The notes beneath the pieces were generated by a model that did no database searches, was not told where the DNA came from, and saw only the letters and a program-made list of their open reading frames with translations. Of a DNA stretch of 64,000 nt, positions 42,788 through 51,416 are shown piece by piece. Source of the stretch: Deltaproteobacteria bacterium (GTDB lineage Bacteria > Myxococcota > UBA727 > VGSZ01); assembly GCA_016177705.1 (NCBI GenBank), contig JACOUT010000014.1, forward strand, positions 484,826 to 548,825. The letters are read 5' to 3'. The translations under genes were made by a program, and so were the position numbers. Numbering within the stretch: position 1 is the first letter of the stretch; every line of letters begins with the position of its first letter.

Positions 42788-44443
42788 GTGGGTGTGCGCG
42801 GATACGCCCTGGCGAGCCTCCTCGTAGTCGGACTGGCCGCCTGCCCGCGGCCGGCCGCGCCGACCGCCCGGCTGGTGCTCGGCACCACCAGCGAGCCCGA
42901 CACGCTGTTGCCGCTGTTGACGACCAGCGCCACCGCCCACGAGGTGCATGCGCTCTACTGGCGCGAGCTGACGCTGCGCGACCCGTCGTGGTCTCTGCAG
43001 CCAGACCTCGCCCTGCGCGTGCCCTCGCTCGACAACGGCGACGCGTGGCTCGAGGGAGAGCGGCTGGTAGTGCACTGGCGCCTGCGCGCCGACGCCCGCT
43101 GGGCCGACGGCGCGCCGATGGTTGCCGACGACTTCGCGCTCGCGCTCGAGGTGCAGCAGGACCCGACCCAGCAGGTGGTCGGCCGCGACGACGCGCTGCG
43201 GATCGAGCGCCTCGCGCCCGACGCCGACGGCCGCGGCTTCACGGTCACCTGGCGCGAGCCCAACCCCTTCTTCGCCGAGCCGCGCGTACACCGCGCACTG
43301 CCGGCGCACCTGTTGCGCGCGCGCCTGCATGACGACGACGGCAAGCTGCGGCCGCTGGCGCAGGATCCGTTCGCGCGGGCGCCGGTCGGCAACGGGCCCT
43401 TCCGCCTGGTCGAGCATGCGCCCGGACAGTTCCTGCGCTTCGCTCGCAGCGAACGGGCCTCACCGCGCGCGCAGCTCGACGAGGTGGTGGTGCGGGTGGT
43501 GCCGTCGGCGGCGGCGCTCACCGCCGCGCTCGAGGCGGGCGAGCTCGACGCCACCGTGGCCGCGGGCGGGCTGCCGCTCGACGCCGCGCTCGGGCTGGTC
43601 GAGCGCGCGCCGAGCCGCTTCGTCGCGCAGCGCGCGCCGGGCGCGCAGTGGGCGCACCTGGAGCTCAACGTCGACGATCCGTGGCTCAAGGACGTGCGCG
43701 TGCGCCGCGCGCTCGCGCTCGCCATCCCGCGCGCGCAGATCGTCGCGGCTACCAGCAAGGGCGAGGCGGCGCTGGCCGAGAGCTACTTCCCGGCGCGGCA
43801 CTGGGCCCACGCCGCGCTGCCGCCCCTGCCCTACGACCCGGCGGCGGCGCGCCGCCTGCTCGACGAGGCCGGCCTGCCGGCGGGCAAGGGCGGCGTGCGA
43901 CGCGACGCCACCGACCGTCCGGTGTCGTTGACGCTCTCCTCGTCGTCGGAGAACGCCGACACCGAGCAGACGTTGCTGTTGGTGCAGCGCGCGTTGGCCG
44001 AGGTCGGCATCGAAAGCAAGCTCGAGCTGGCGCCCTTCAAGGTCTTCTTCGGCGAGGGCGTGCGCAAGCGGCGCTTCCCGCACGTCGCCTACCTGGCGTG
44101 GACCGTCGACGCCTCGACCATCGGCACGCAGCTGTGGCGCAGCGACCGCATCCCGTCGGAGGCAAACGGCTTCAAGGGGCAGAACACCACGGGCTACCGC
44201 AACGACGAGGTGACGGCGCTCTTGGCCGAGGTCGACCGCACGCTCGACGTCGAGCGGCGCCGACAGCAGCTCGCGCGCGTGCAGCAGATCCTGCGAGACG
44301 AGCTGCCGGCGATCCCGATGTCGTTCAAGCCCGTCGTCGTGGTCCATCGAGTCGGCGTCGCGGGCCTGCAACCGACCGGCGGGACCACACCGCTCGCCTG
44401 GAACGCGCACCTGTGGTCGGTGGCGCCGCCCGCACCGCGGTGA
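42788..44443 (+). CDS. Extracellular solute-binding lipoprotein, family 5 (peptide/nickel type)
   Basis: A 551-residue substrate-binding protein of the OppA/DppA family. Signal ALASLLVVGLAAC has an LAAC lipobox. The mature start, RLVLGTTSEPDTLLPLLTT, and later RWADGAPMVADDFALALE and DPFARAPVGNGPF are family signatures. It should capture peptides or similar ligands outside the cytoplasmic membrane for an ABC importer, but no permease or ATPase genes are adjacent. GTG 42788 is used, with GAGG nine bases upstream. It is divergent from rplM. Confidence 0.92.
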   Translation: MGVRGYALASLLVVGLAACPRPAAPTARLVLGTTSEPDTLLPLLTTSATAHEVHALYWRELTLRDPSWSLQPDLALRVPSLDNGDAWLEGERLVVHWRLRADARWADGAPMVADDFALALEVQQDPTQQVVGRDDALRIERLAPDADGRGFTVTWREPNPFFAEPRVHRALPAHLLRARLHDDDGKLRPLAQDPFARAPVGNGPFRLVEHAPGQFLRFARSERASPRAQLDEVVVRVVPSAAALTAALEAGELDATVAAGGLPLDAALGLVERAPSRFVAQRAPGAQWAHLELNVDDPWLKDVRVRRALALAIPRAQIVAATSKGEAALAESYFPARHWAHAALPPLPYDPAAARRLLDEAGLPAGKGGVRRDATDRPVSLTLSSSSENADTEQTLLLVQRALAEVGIESKLELAPFKVFFGEGVRKRRFPHVAYLAWTVDASTIGTQLWRSDRIPSEANGFKGQNTTGYRNDEVTALLAEVDRTLDVERRRQQLARVQQILRDELPAIPMSFKPVVVVHRVGVAGLQPTGGTTPLAWNAHLWSVAPPAPR

Positions 44444-44447
44444 GGGG

Positions 44448-44789
44448 TCACGCCGGGCGCGGCTGGCGCAGCTCTTCGACCACTCGACCGCCCACCAGGT
44501 GCTGGTCGATGACCCGATCGACCTCCTCGATGGTGCGCAGCGTGTACCAGACGCCCTCGGGTGGATCGGCGGCGCCATACACCACCACGCTGGGGCCAAG
44601 CGCACAGGCATCGAGGCAGCCGGCGTTGTTGATGCGCACCCGGCCCTTCAAGCCGAGCTGGTGGCAACGCTCCTTGAGGTGCTGCTGCAGCGCCCCTGAG
44701 CCCTTGCGCGCGCAGCTGCCCTTGGGGTCCTCGGCGGCGCGCTCGTTGGTGCAGACGAAGACGTGATGATCGAAGCGAGGCATGGCCAC
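44448..44789 (-). CDS. Thioredoxin-like [2Fe-2S] ferredoxin
   Basis: A 113-residue ferredoxin of the thioredoxin-fold type. Four cysteines have the expected spacing: HHVFVCTNERA and GSCARKGS, then AGCLDACALGP. It should carry a [2Fe-2S] cluster and donate electrons in the cytoplasm; the partner enzyme is unknown. The alternative ATG two codons in (MPRFDHH) is equally likely. It converges on the peptide-binding lipoprotein gene and is divergent from the kinase gene. Confidence 0.88.
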   Translation of the reverse strand: MAMPRFDHHVFVCTNERAAEDPKGSCARKGSGALQQHLKERCHQLGLKGRVRINNAGCLDACALGPSVVVYGAADPPEGVWYTLRTIEEVDRVIDQHLVGGRVVEELRQPRPA

Positions 44790-44798
44790 GGCTTACTG

Positions 44799-44831
44799 TT
44801 GCCCAGGACGGCAGTCCAGTATTGTCGGCCG
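44799..44831 (+). promoter_or_regulatory. Putative leaderless promoter of the receiver-kinase gene
   Basis: TTGCCC at 44799-44804, a 15-bp spacer, then TATTGT at 44820-44825, six bases before ATG 44832. There is no Shine-Dalgarno. It supports ATG 44832 rather than the in-frame codon at 44763. Confidence 0.5.
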
Positions 44832-46181
44832 ATGGCGACTTCGCCGCAGCGCATCCTCGTCGCCGAGGACGACAAGGACAGCCGCACGCTGATTAAGCGT
44901 TATTTGGAAGGCAAGGGCTACGCCGTGGTGGCGGTGACCAACGGCGACGAAGCGCTGGCCGCGCTGTCGAACGAGGTCTTCGATCTTGCCGTGCTCGATC
45001 ACATGATGCCGGGGCTGACCGGGCTCGAGGTGCTCGCGAAGGTGCGCGCCGCGGGCAACACGATGCCCATCATCATGGCGACCGCGCTCGCCAACCCCGA
45101 CCAGATCGTCAAGGGGCTCGAGCAGGGCGCCGACGACTACGTCACCAAGCCGTTTTCGCCGAGCGTTTTGGCCGCGCGCATCGCGCTGCGGCTGCGGCAG
45201 CGCCCGGCGGCGGCGGCGCGACCGATCACCCCCGGCACCACCGTCGAGGTCGTGGACGGCATCACGGCGACGGTCGAGATCCCGGCGGTCGAGGTCGAGG
45301 TCGATGGTCCGCCGGCGGCGACGCGGGAGCGCACCGCCAAGCTGGCAGGCCCGCTGCCGATGGGCGCGCGCATCGGTGGGCGCTACCAGATCACCGGCGT
45401 CATCAGCGAGGGCGGCTATGGCACCGTCTACAGCGCGCGCCACCTCGATCTCGATCAGGACGTCGCCGTCAAGGTGGTGCGCGGGCGCTTGCAGCGCTCC
45501 ACCGTCGATCAGTTTCGCCGCGAGGCGCAGCTCGCCTGCCGGGTGCGACATCAAAACGCAGTGCGCGTGCTCGACTTCGGCGTCTTGCCCGACGGCGCGC
45601 CCTTTCTGGTCATGGACCTGCTCGAGGGGCCGACGCTCGAGAACGTGCTGCAGCGCTCGGCTCCCTTGCCGGTGGAGCGCGCCATCACCATCCTGCAGGC
45701 GGTGCTGGCCGCGCTGGCCGCCACGCACCGGCAGCAGCTGGTGCACTGCGACGTCAAGCCCTCCAACATCATCCTGCGCCACATCGATGGGCGCGAAGTG
45801 CCGACCCTGTGCGACTTCGGCATCGCCACCGACGTCAAGAACGCCAAGGACTCGGCCACCAAGGGCATCGCCGGCTCGGCGGCCTACATAGCGCCCGAGC
45901 GCATCGACAAGCAGCGCTACGACGGCCGCGTCGACGTCTATGCGTGCGGCATGATCCTGTACCGCGCGCTCACCGGCGGCTTCCCCTTCGATCCGGGCGA
46001 TCTGGGCGGCGTGATGGAGTGGCACCTGACCGGCGAGCGACGGCGGCCCTCCGAGTGGCGCGCCGAGCTGAGCCCGGCGATCGACAGTGCCGTGCTGCGC
46101 CTGCTGTCGCGCGACCCTGCCCTGCGGCCGACCGCCGAAGAAGCCGAGACCATGATGGCGTCGCTGGTCTGGGAGGCGTGA
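44832..46181 (+). CDS. Receiver domain fused to a Ser/Thr protein kinase
   Basis: A 449-residue protein. The N-terminal receiver (about 6-125) has AEDDKDSR, phosphoacceptor Asp56 in LDHMMPG and the lysine in VTKPFSP. After a Val/Glu/Pro-rich linker, a eukaryotic-type kinase domain (about 180-445) has GEGGYGTVYSAR-like glycine loop (SEGGYGTVYSA), VAVKVVRG (catalytic lysine), HCDVKPSN with Asp307, DFG, and the APE-like APERI. Cys replaces the usual Arg before the catalytic Asp, as in non-RD kinases. It directly joins two-component input to Ser/Thr phosphorylation. Confidence 0.93.
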   Translation: MATSPQRILVAEDDKDSRTLIKRYLEGKGYAVVAVTNGDEALAALSNEVFDLAVLDHMMPGLTGLEVLAKVRAAGNTMPIIMATALANPDQIVKGLEQGADDYVTKPFSPSVLAARIALRLRQRPAAAARPITPGTTVEVVDGITATVEIPAVEVEVDGPPAATRERTAKLAGPLPMGARIGGRYQITGVISEGGYGTVYSARHLDLDQDVAVKVVRGRLQRSTVDQFRREAQLACRVRHQNAVRVLDFGVLPDGAPFLVMDLLEGPTLENVLQRSAPLPVERAITILQAVLAALAATHRQQLVHCDVKPSNIILRHIDGREVPTLCDFGIATDVKNAKDSATKGIAGSAAYIAPERIDKQRYDGRVDVYACGMILYRALTGGFPFDPGDLGGVMEWHLTGERRRPSEWRAELSPAIDSAVLRLLSRDPALRPTAEEAETMMASLVWEA

Positions 46182-46183
46182 GC

Positions 46184-46248
46184 TCGCCGTGACTGCGCCG
46201 TGACTGGGCGTTGACGTCGCCGCGCCCCGCGTTGACACCACGTTGACA
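46184..46248 (+). repeat. Five TGAC-containing repeats upstream of metK
   Basis: Two copies of CGTGACT and three of CGTTGAC occur within about 60 bp immediately upstream of, and overlapping, the metK -35. They could be regulator half-sites. No palindromic pairing links them. Confidence 0.4.
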
Positions 46249-46271
46249 GCACAGTGGGTGCGGCCTACGTC
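46243..46271 (+). promoter_or_regulatory. Sigma-70-type promoter of metK
   Basis: TTGACA at 46243-46248, a 17-bp spacer, then TACGTC at 46266-46271. Transcription should start near 46278, giving a leader of about 32 bases with GAGG before the metK ATG. It is the best consensus -35 in the window. Confidence 0.7.
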
Positions 46272-46309
46272 GACGGCGTCCAGTCCCCGTCGTCGCACGA
46301 GGTCACGCC

Positions 46310-47536
46310 ATGGCGCGCAGCTACCTGTTCACCTCCGAGTCCGTCACCGAGGGCCACCCCGACAAGATGGCCGATCAGGTGTCGGACGCCATCCTCGACG
46401 CCATCCTCGGCAACGACGGCAACCCCGCGCAGGCGCGTGTCGCCGTCGAGACGCTGTTCAAGACCGGCCTGTGCGTGGTGGCCGGCGAGGTCCGCACCAG
46501 CGCGCACATCGACGTGCCCGCCATCGTGCGCCGCACCATCAACCGCATCGGCTTCGACCACTCCGACAAGGGCTTCGACGGCAACACCTGCGCGGTGCTG
46601 AACGCCATCGAGGGGCAGAGCCCCGACATCGCCATGGGCGTCGACAGCAAGGCCAAGAAAGGCAAGGACAAGGAGCAGGGCGCGGGCGATCAGGGCCTGA
46701 TGTTCGGCTTCGCGTGCGACGAGACCGACGAGCTGATGCCGATGCCGATCGCGTTCGCGCATCGGCTGACACGGCGCTTGGCCGAGGCGCGCCGGAGCAG
46801 CCTCAAGTGGCTGCGGCCCGACGGCAAGAGCCAGGTGACCATCCAGTACGTCGCGGGCAAGCCGGCGTGGGTCGACACCGTGGTGGTGTCGACGCAGCAC
46901 AGCCCCGAGCTGAGCGCCAAGCAGATCAAGGACGCGGTGATGGACGAGGTCATCGTGAAGGCGCTGCCGCGCGCGATGCTGACCAAGGACACCAAGTACT
47001 TCATCAATCCGACGGGCAGCTTCGTCATCGGCGGCCCGATGGGCGACGCCGGCGTCACCGGCAGGAAGATCATCGTCGACACCTACGGCGGCATGGGGCG
47101 CCACGGCGGCGGCGCGTTCTCGGGCAAGGACCCCTCCAAGGTCGATCGCTCGGCCGCCTACATGGCGCGCTACGTCGCCAAGAACGTGGTCGCCTCGGGG
47201 CTGGCGCGGCGCTGCGAGGTGCAGGTGGCCTACGCCATCGGCGTCGCCGAGCCGGTCAGCGTCATGCTCGACTGCTTCGGCACCGAGGTGGTCGACATCG
47301 AGCTGCTCGAGAAGGCGGTGCGCGCGCTGTTCCCGCTCAAGCCGGCCGGCCTGATCGCGCACCTGAAGCTGCTCACCCCCATCTACGAGCGCACCGCGGC
47401 CTACGGCCACTTCGGTCGGCCCGAGTTCTCCTGGGAGCGCACCGACCTGGCGAGCGCGCTCAAGAGCGAGCTGTCCGCCAAGAACGGCGCTGCGCGCGCC
47501 AAGCGCCCGAGCGCGCGCCAGGCCGCCTCGGCCTGA
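46310..47536 (+). CDS. metK: S-adenosylmethionine synthetase
   Basis: A 408-residue enzyme that makes S-adenosylmethionine from ATP and methionine. It starts SYLFTSESVTEGHPDKMADQ, with the ATP-binding GHPDK. Later motifs include GAGDQGLMFGFA, the GGGAFSGKDPSKVDRS loop and the late EFSWERTD. Residues 106-118 (SKAKKGKDKEQGA) are an unusually long Lys-rich stretch before GAGDQG. GAGG lies seven bases before the ATG. Its stop codon directly abuts that of the convergent lipoprotein gene (TGATCA). It supplies the SAM cycle together with ahcY. Confidence 0.97.
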   Translation: MARSYLFTSESVTEGHPDKMADQVSDAILDAILGNDGNPAQARVAVETLFKTGLCVVAGEVRTSAHIDVPAIVRRTINRIGFDHSDKGFDGNTCAVLNAIEGQSPDIAMGVDSKAKKGKDKEQGAGDQGLMFGFACDETDELMPMPIAFAHRLTRRLAEARRSSLKWLRPDGKSQVTIQYVAGKPAWVDTVVVSTQHSPELSAKQIKDAVMDEVIVKALPRAMLTKDTKYFINPTGSFVIGGPMGDAGVTGRKIIVDTYGGMGRHGGGAFSGKDPSKVDRSAAYMARYVAKNVVASGLARRCEVQVAYAIGVAEPVSVMLDCFGTEVVDIELLEKAVRALFPLKPAGLIAHLKLLTPIYERTAAYGHFGRPEFSWERTDLASALKSELSAKNGAARAKRPSARQAASA

Positions 47537-47983
47537 TCAGAAGCGCTGCGCCACTCGCGTGTCGACGTCGATCGCCTCGGACTCGACCAGCTTGGCCGGG
47601 CGACCCGGCAGGCGCGGCGCGCGGATGCGCACCACCGTGCCCGTGACGCGATAGGTGCGTGGCACCAGGCAACCAAGCGTGCAGGTGCCGATCGCCGTGT
47701 CGCCGCAGGTGTGCTCCGACTCGTAGCGAAGACCGGTCGCGCCGTCACCGCCGCGCTTCTGCACTGCGGCCCTGATGTCGGCGGCGAGCAGGTCGCGCGG
47801 CGGCTTGCCGAACAGCCCCTCGACGAGGAACCAGTGCCGACCCTCGACCGTGAAGGTGCCGAGGCTCTCCTGGTCGGCGGGCGTCAGGTCGTTTCTCAGC
47901 ACGCCGGGCAGCTCTGCGTTCATGGTGAAGCAAGCGCAGGGCGCGAGCGCCAGCGTCGCCGCGAGGAGCAGGCGGGGGTTCAC
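47537..47983 (-). CDS. Small lipoprotein, possibly Bor-like
   Basis: A 148-residue exported protein with a hydrophobic signal (RLLLAATLALAPCAC) and candidate lipidation cysteines. The mature region includes ELPGVLRNDL and the GTFTVEGRHWFLVEGLFG segment, which loosely recalls Bor/TraT-like small lipoproteins. Two later cysteine pairs (HTCGDTAIGTCTLGC) follow. GTG 47983 overlaps the stop of the upstream gene (GTGA). Both proteins carry an LPGxL motif at the mature N-terminus, so they may be distant paralogues that act together. Confidence 0.65.
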   Translation of the reverse strand: MNPRLLLAATLALAPCACFTMNAELPGVLRNDLTPADQESLGTFTVEGRHWFLVEGLFGKPPRDLLAADIRAAVQKRGGDGATGLRYESEHTCGDTAIGTCTLGCLVPRTYRVTGTVVRIRAPRLPGRPAKLVESEAIDVDTRVAQRF

Positions 47984-48606
47984 GGCGTCACCGCTCCCGC
48001 GCTCGGCGGGCGATCGAGCGCGGGCGTGGGCGCGGCCGCCGGCGGGTCGGCGAGCGGCGGCGCCGTGCCTGAGTCGCGCGCTTCCGGCACGGCCGTCGGG
48101 CGCACCCGCGTGCCGGTGAGCTGCACCGTGAAGGACGGCAGCATGACCACGGTGCCGACGTCGACACAGGGGATGGGCAACGTGCACGCGAGCAGCGCGG
48201 CGTCGAACGGCGTCAGCTCCTCGTGCAGCGTGAGCGCCCGCAGCGCGCCGTCCTTGCCGAGCGCGGCCGCGATCTCCTCGTTGGCGCCGTCGCCGAGCGG
48301 GAACAGGCGCAGCGCCCAGAAGGCGCGATCCTCGGCGATGACGGTGGTAGCGCCGGCGGTCCCCGCTCCCTTCATCCACGACTCGAGCCCCTCGCGCGCC
48401 GCCTCTTTCGGCAGCGGCCGCGTCTCGAGCGGGGCCTCGGCGCCGTCGGAGCGCAGGTCGAGCGTGCCCGGCAGGTCGGTCTGGTAGTGCTGACACGCGG
48501 GTGACGACGCCAGCGCGACCAACAGCGCGACCGCGCGCGCGGTCGAACTGCGCTGCGCGTTGCCTGCAGAGAACGCAGTGGTGACGACGACACGCCGCAA
48601 CGGCAC
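47980..48606 (-). CDS. Exported protein, probable lipoprotein
   Basis: A 208-residue protein with a membrane-targeting N-terminus (ARAVALLVALASSPAC) ending in a cysteine before QHYQTDLPGTLDL. The mature part is alpha/beta with one cysteine pair (LLACTLPIPCVDVG) and a Pro/Ala-rich C-terminus. No family is recognised. GTG 48606 is the only plausible start in frame, with AGGA seven bases upstream. It is divergent from the TonB-linked receptor gene and overlaps the following lipoprotein gene by four bases. Confidence 0.6.
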   Translation of the reverse strand: MPLRRVVVTTAFSAGNAQRSSTARAVALLVALASSPACQHYQTDLPGTLDLRSDGAEAPLETRPLPKEAAREGLESWMKGAGTAGATTVIAEDRAFWALRLFPLGDGANEEIAAALGKDGALRALTLHEELTPFDAALLACTLPIPCVDVGTVVMLPSFTVQLTGTRVRPTAVPEARDSGTAPPLADPPAAAPTPALDRPPSAGAVTP

Positions 48607-48661
48607 CCTCGAGTCCTGCGCGCGATAGCAGAGGGCGCGGCGCGCTGCTAGAAGCCTCGTC

Positions 48662-51385
48662 GTGCGCCACGTGTGCTTCTTCGTGCTGCCGCTCGCCGCC
48701 GCGCTGGCCTCGACGGCACGCGCGCAAGAGGCCGCCCCGTCGGCGAGCGAGGCCGTGCCCATCACGCCGCCCGAGGTGGTCGAGGCCCCCGAGCCCATCT
48801 TCCCCGACGACGCGTTCAAAGAGGGCGTGGCCGGCGACGTGGTGATGGACATCGACATCGACGATGAAGGCGTGGTGCAGCGCGTCGCCGTCAAGGTGAG
48901 CCCCGACGCGCGCCTGTCGTGGGCCGCGCTCGGCGCAGTCACCAACTTCTCCTTCCTGCCGGCCCGGCAGGGCGAGCAGACCATCTTCGTGCGCATCGAG
49001 TACCGCATGAGCTTCACCATCGACGAGGTGGTACGCGAGCGCATGCTGGCGGAGGACGAGGCGAGGAAGCTCGCCGAGCGCGCGGACACGGCGCCCATCA
49101 ACCTGCGCGGGCGCGTGCTGGTGGCGGGCGAGCGCCTGGCCATCCCCGGCGCGTTCGTCTCGGTCGAGGGCACCGAGCTCGAGACGGTGTCGGGCGACGA
49201 CGGCTCCTTCGAGCTGCGCGGCGTACCCGAGGGCAAGCGCGCCATTCACGTCGAGGCGAGCGGCTTTCTGCCGGGCGACGTCCTCGAGGAGATCAAGGCG
49301 AACGTGGTGCTCGACGCCAACATCTTCCTGGTGCACCGGCCGGGCGCGGAACACGAGACGGTGGTGTACGCGCGGCGCACCGAGCGCGAGGTCACCAAGC
49401 GCGTGCTCACGCAGAAGGAGCTGCAGCGGGTGCCCGGCACCTTCGGTGACGCGGTGCGCGTGGTGCAGCGCCTGCCCGGCGTGGCGCGCGCGCCCTTCGG
49501 CCTGGGGGCGCTCTTGATCCGCGGCGGCGCGCCCGACGACTCGACCATCCTGATCGACGGCCATCTGTCGCGCATGCTGTTTCACCTGGGCGCCGGGCCG
49601 AGCGTGATCAACACCGACCTGGTGGAGCGCCTCGAGCTGTACCCGGGCGGCCAGGGCGCGCGCTTCGGCCGCGCCATCGCCGGCGCCGTCGACGTCGTCA
49701 CGCGCGATCCGCGCACCGACACGTTCTCCGGCCAGGCGAGCGTCGATCTGTTGCAGACCTCGTTTCGCTTGGAGGGCCCGCTCACCGAGGACCGGAAGAT
49801 CGGCTTCTTCCTGGCGGGCCGGAAGAGCTACGTCGCCGAGGTGCTCAACATCGGCGACCTGATCGTGGAGTACGCCGACACCGACCTGAACTCGTTCACG
49901 CTGGCGCCGCGCTACGCGGACTACCAGGCCAAGCTGGTGTGGAAGCTGCCGCTGCAGCAGACGCTGGCGCTCAACATGTACGGCTCCGACGACGACCTCG
50001 ACCTGGCGTTCGACGCCGGTGGCGTCGGGCCGATGATGCCGACCAGCGTCGGCGTCGGCATGGGTTTTTGGCGGCTCAACCCGGTGTGGCGCATCCAGTC
50101 GCCCGACAAGAACGCCGACGGCTCGCCCAAGCTCAAGGCGTTCGTCTCTCCCATGGTCGAGACCAACTACAGCGAGAACCGCTTCGACGCGTCGCAGTTC
50201 CGCCTCGAGGTCAAGCGCGCCTCGCTGCGCGCCGAGGTGGAGCTGCGGCCCCTCGACGGCTTCGGCCTCGTGCTCGGCACCGACGATACCTTCGCCAACT
50301 TCCACTCGGTTACCGACGTGCCGATGGTGCTGCCCGACGAGCGGCTGTTCCCTCGCCCCGCCACCTCGGACGCGCCGCGCTACCTGCTCGAGGAGGACGT
50401 GCTCGGCGGCAGCCAGAGCTTCTACGCCGAGGCCGACGTCACGCTCGGCACCTTGACGGTGGTGGCGGGCGGGCGCGCTGACCTGTGGACCTACTACGAC
50501 CAGGTGCGCACTGCCTTCGACCCGCGCTTCACCTTCCGCTGGGACGCGGTCACGCACGCGACGCTCAAGGGCAGCCTGGGCGTCTACCACCAGACCGCCT
50601 CGCCCTTCGAGCTGGCCAAGAAGTTCGGCAACCCCGACCTGCCGCTCGAGAACGGCCTGCAGGGCTCGCTCGGCGCCGAGGTCGACCTCACGCGCTCGCT
50701 CGAGGTCGACGTGCAGGCCTTCGGGCGCAGCGCCGACGACATCGCGGAGTTCGTGGTCTCACCCATCGCCTTCTTCGCGTCAGGCGCGGCGCGTATCCAA
50801 CCGGTGGCCGAGGAGCGCGTCTACGGCGCCGAGCTGTTGCTGCGCCAGCGCCTCGATCAGGCCGGCTGGTCGGAGCTGTTCGGCCAAGCACCCTGGGGCA
50901 AGGCCTTTGGCTGGATCGCCTACACGCTGATGCGCGCCGAACGGCGCGGCGACGCGCCCGTCGGTGTCGAGGGCGCCGAGGCGTACGACTGGGAGATGAG
51001 CGACTTTGATCAGACGCACATCTTCTCGCTCGCGGTGTCGAGCGAGATCCCCTGGGGCCTCGAGGTGGGCGCGGCCGTCCGCTACGTGACCGGCTTCCCC
51101 GACACCTTCGCGCACGGCGGTATCTACGACGCCGACACTTCGCGCTACCGCAGCTACGACGCGCCCTACAACTCGAGCCGCATCCCGCCGTTCTTCCAGC
51201 TCGACCTGCGCGTCGACAAGCGCTGGGTGTTCGACACCTGGAGCCTGGCGGCGTTCTGCGATCTGCAGAACGCCACCAACCAGCGCAACTTCGAGTTCTA
51301 CACCTACAACTACGACTACACGCAGGTGCAGGGTTTCCCGGGTCTGCCGATCATCCCGGTCATCGGCGTCGACGCGAAGTTCTGA
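48662..51385 (+). CDS. TonB-dependent receptor with N-terminal TonB-C-like and carboxypeptidase-regulatory domains
   Basis: A 907-residue outer-membrane receptor. Signal: FFVLPLAAALASTARA. Residues about 40-120 (PIFPDDAFKEGVAGDVVMDI, then FSFLPARQGEQTIFVRIEY) resemble the C-terminal domain of TonB itself. A CarboxypepD_reg-like domain follows (INLRGRVLVAGERLAIPGAF). The plug has RVPGTFGDAVRVVQRLPGVA and LLIRGGAPDDSTILIDG. The rest is a 22-strand-type barrel. Substrate is unknown. GTG 48662 has TAGAAG seven bases before its start region and no Shine-Dalgarno. Confidence 0.9.
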   Translation: MRHVCFFVLPLAAALASTARAQEAAPSASEAVPITPPEVVEAPEPIFPDDAFKEGVAGDVVMDIDIDDEGVVQRVAVKVSPDARLSWAALGAVTNFSFLPARQGEQTIFVRIEYRMSFTIDEVVRERMLAEDEARKLAERADTAPINLRGRVLVAGERLAIPGAFVSVEGTELETVSGDDGSFELRGVPEGKRAIHVEASGFLPGDVLEEIKANVVLDANIFLVHRPGAEHETVVYARRTEREVTKRVLTQKELQRVPGTFGDAVRVVQRLPGVARAPFGLGALLIRGGAPDDSTILIDGHLSRMLFHLGAGPSVINTDLVERLELYPGGQGARFGRAIAGAVDVVTRDPRTDTFSGQASVDLLQTSFRLEGPLTEDRKIGFFLAGRKSYVAEVLNIGDLIVEYADTDLNSFTLAPRYADYQAKLVWKLPLQQTLALNMYGSDDDLDLAFDAGGVGPMMPTSVGVGMGFWRLNPVWRIQSPDKNADGSPKLKAFVSPMVETNYSENRFDASQFRLEVKRASLRAEVELRPLDGFGLVLGTDDTFANFHSVTDVPMVLPDERLFPRPATSDAPRYLLEEDVLGGSQSFYAEADVTLGTLTVVAGGRADLWTYYDQVRTAFDPRFTFRWDAVTHATLKGSLGVYHQTASPFELAKKFGNPDLPLENGLQGSLGAEVDLTRSLEVDVQAFGRSADDIAEFVVSPIAFFASGAARIQPVAEERVYGAELLLRQRLDQAGWSELFGQAPWGKAFGWIAYTLMRAERRGDAPVGVEGAEAYDWEMSDFDQTHIFSLAVSSEIPWGLEVGAAVRYVTGFPDTFAHGGIYDADTSRYRSYDAPYNSSRIPPFFQLDLRVDKRWVFDTWSLAAFCDLQNATNQRNFEFYTYNYDYTQVQGFPGLPIIPVIGVDAKF

Positions 51386-51405
51386 GGCAACCTTCGCGTC
51401 GACGC
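51366..51405. terminator. Hairpin at the end of the receptor gene
   Basis: A perfect 14-bp inverted repeat (51366-51379 with 51392-51405) encloses the receptor stop codon. It lies between convergent genes and may end transcription from both sides. There is no T-run. Confidence 0.6.
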
Positions 51406-51416
51406 TCCGCAGCTCG

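Noticed and set aside
46184..46309. SAM riboswitch before metK
   Set aside because: The leader after the promoter is only about 32 bases and has no multi-helix fold; the repeats lie upstream of the transcription start.
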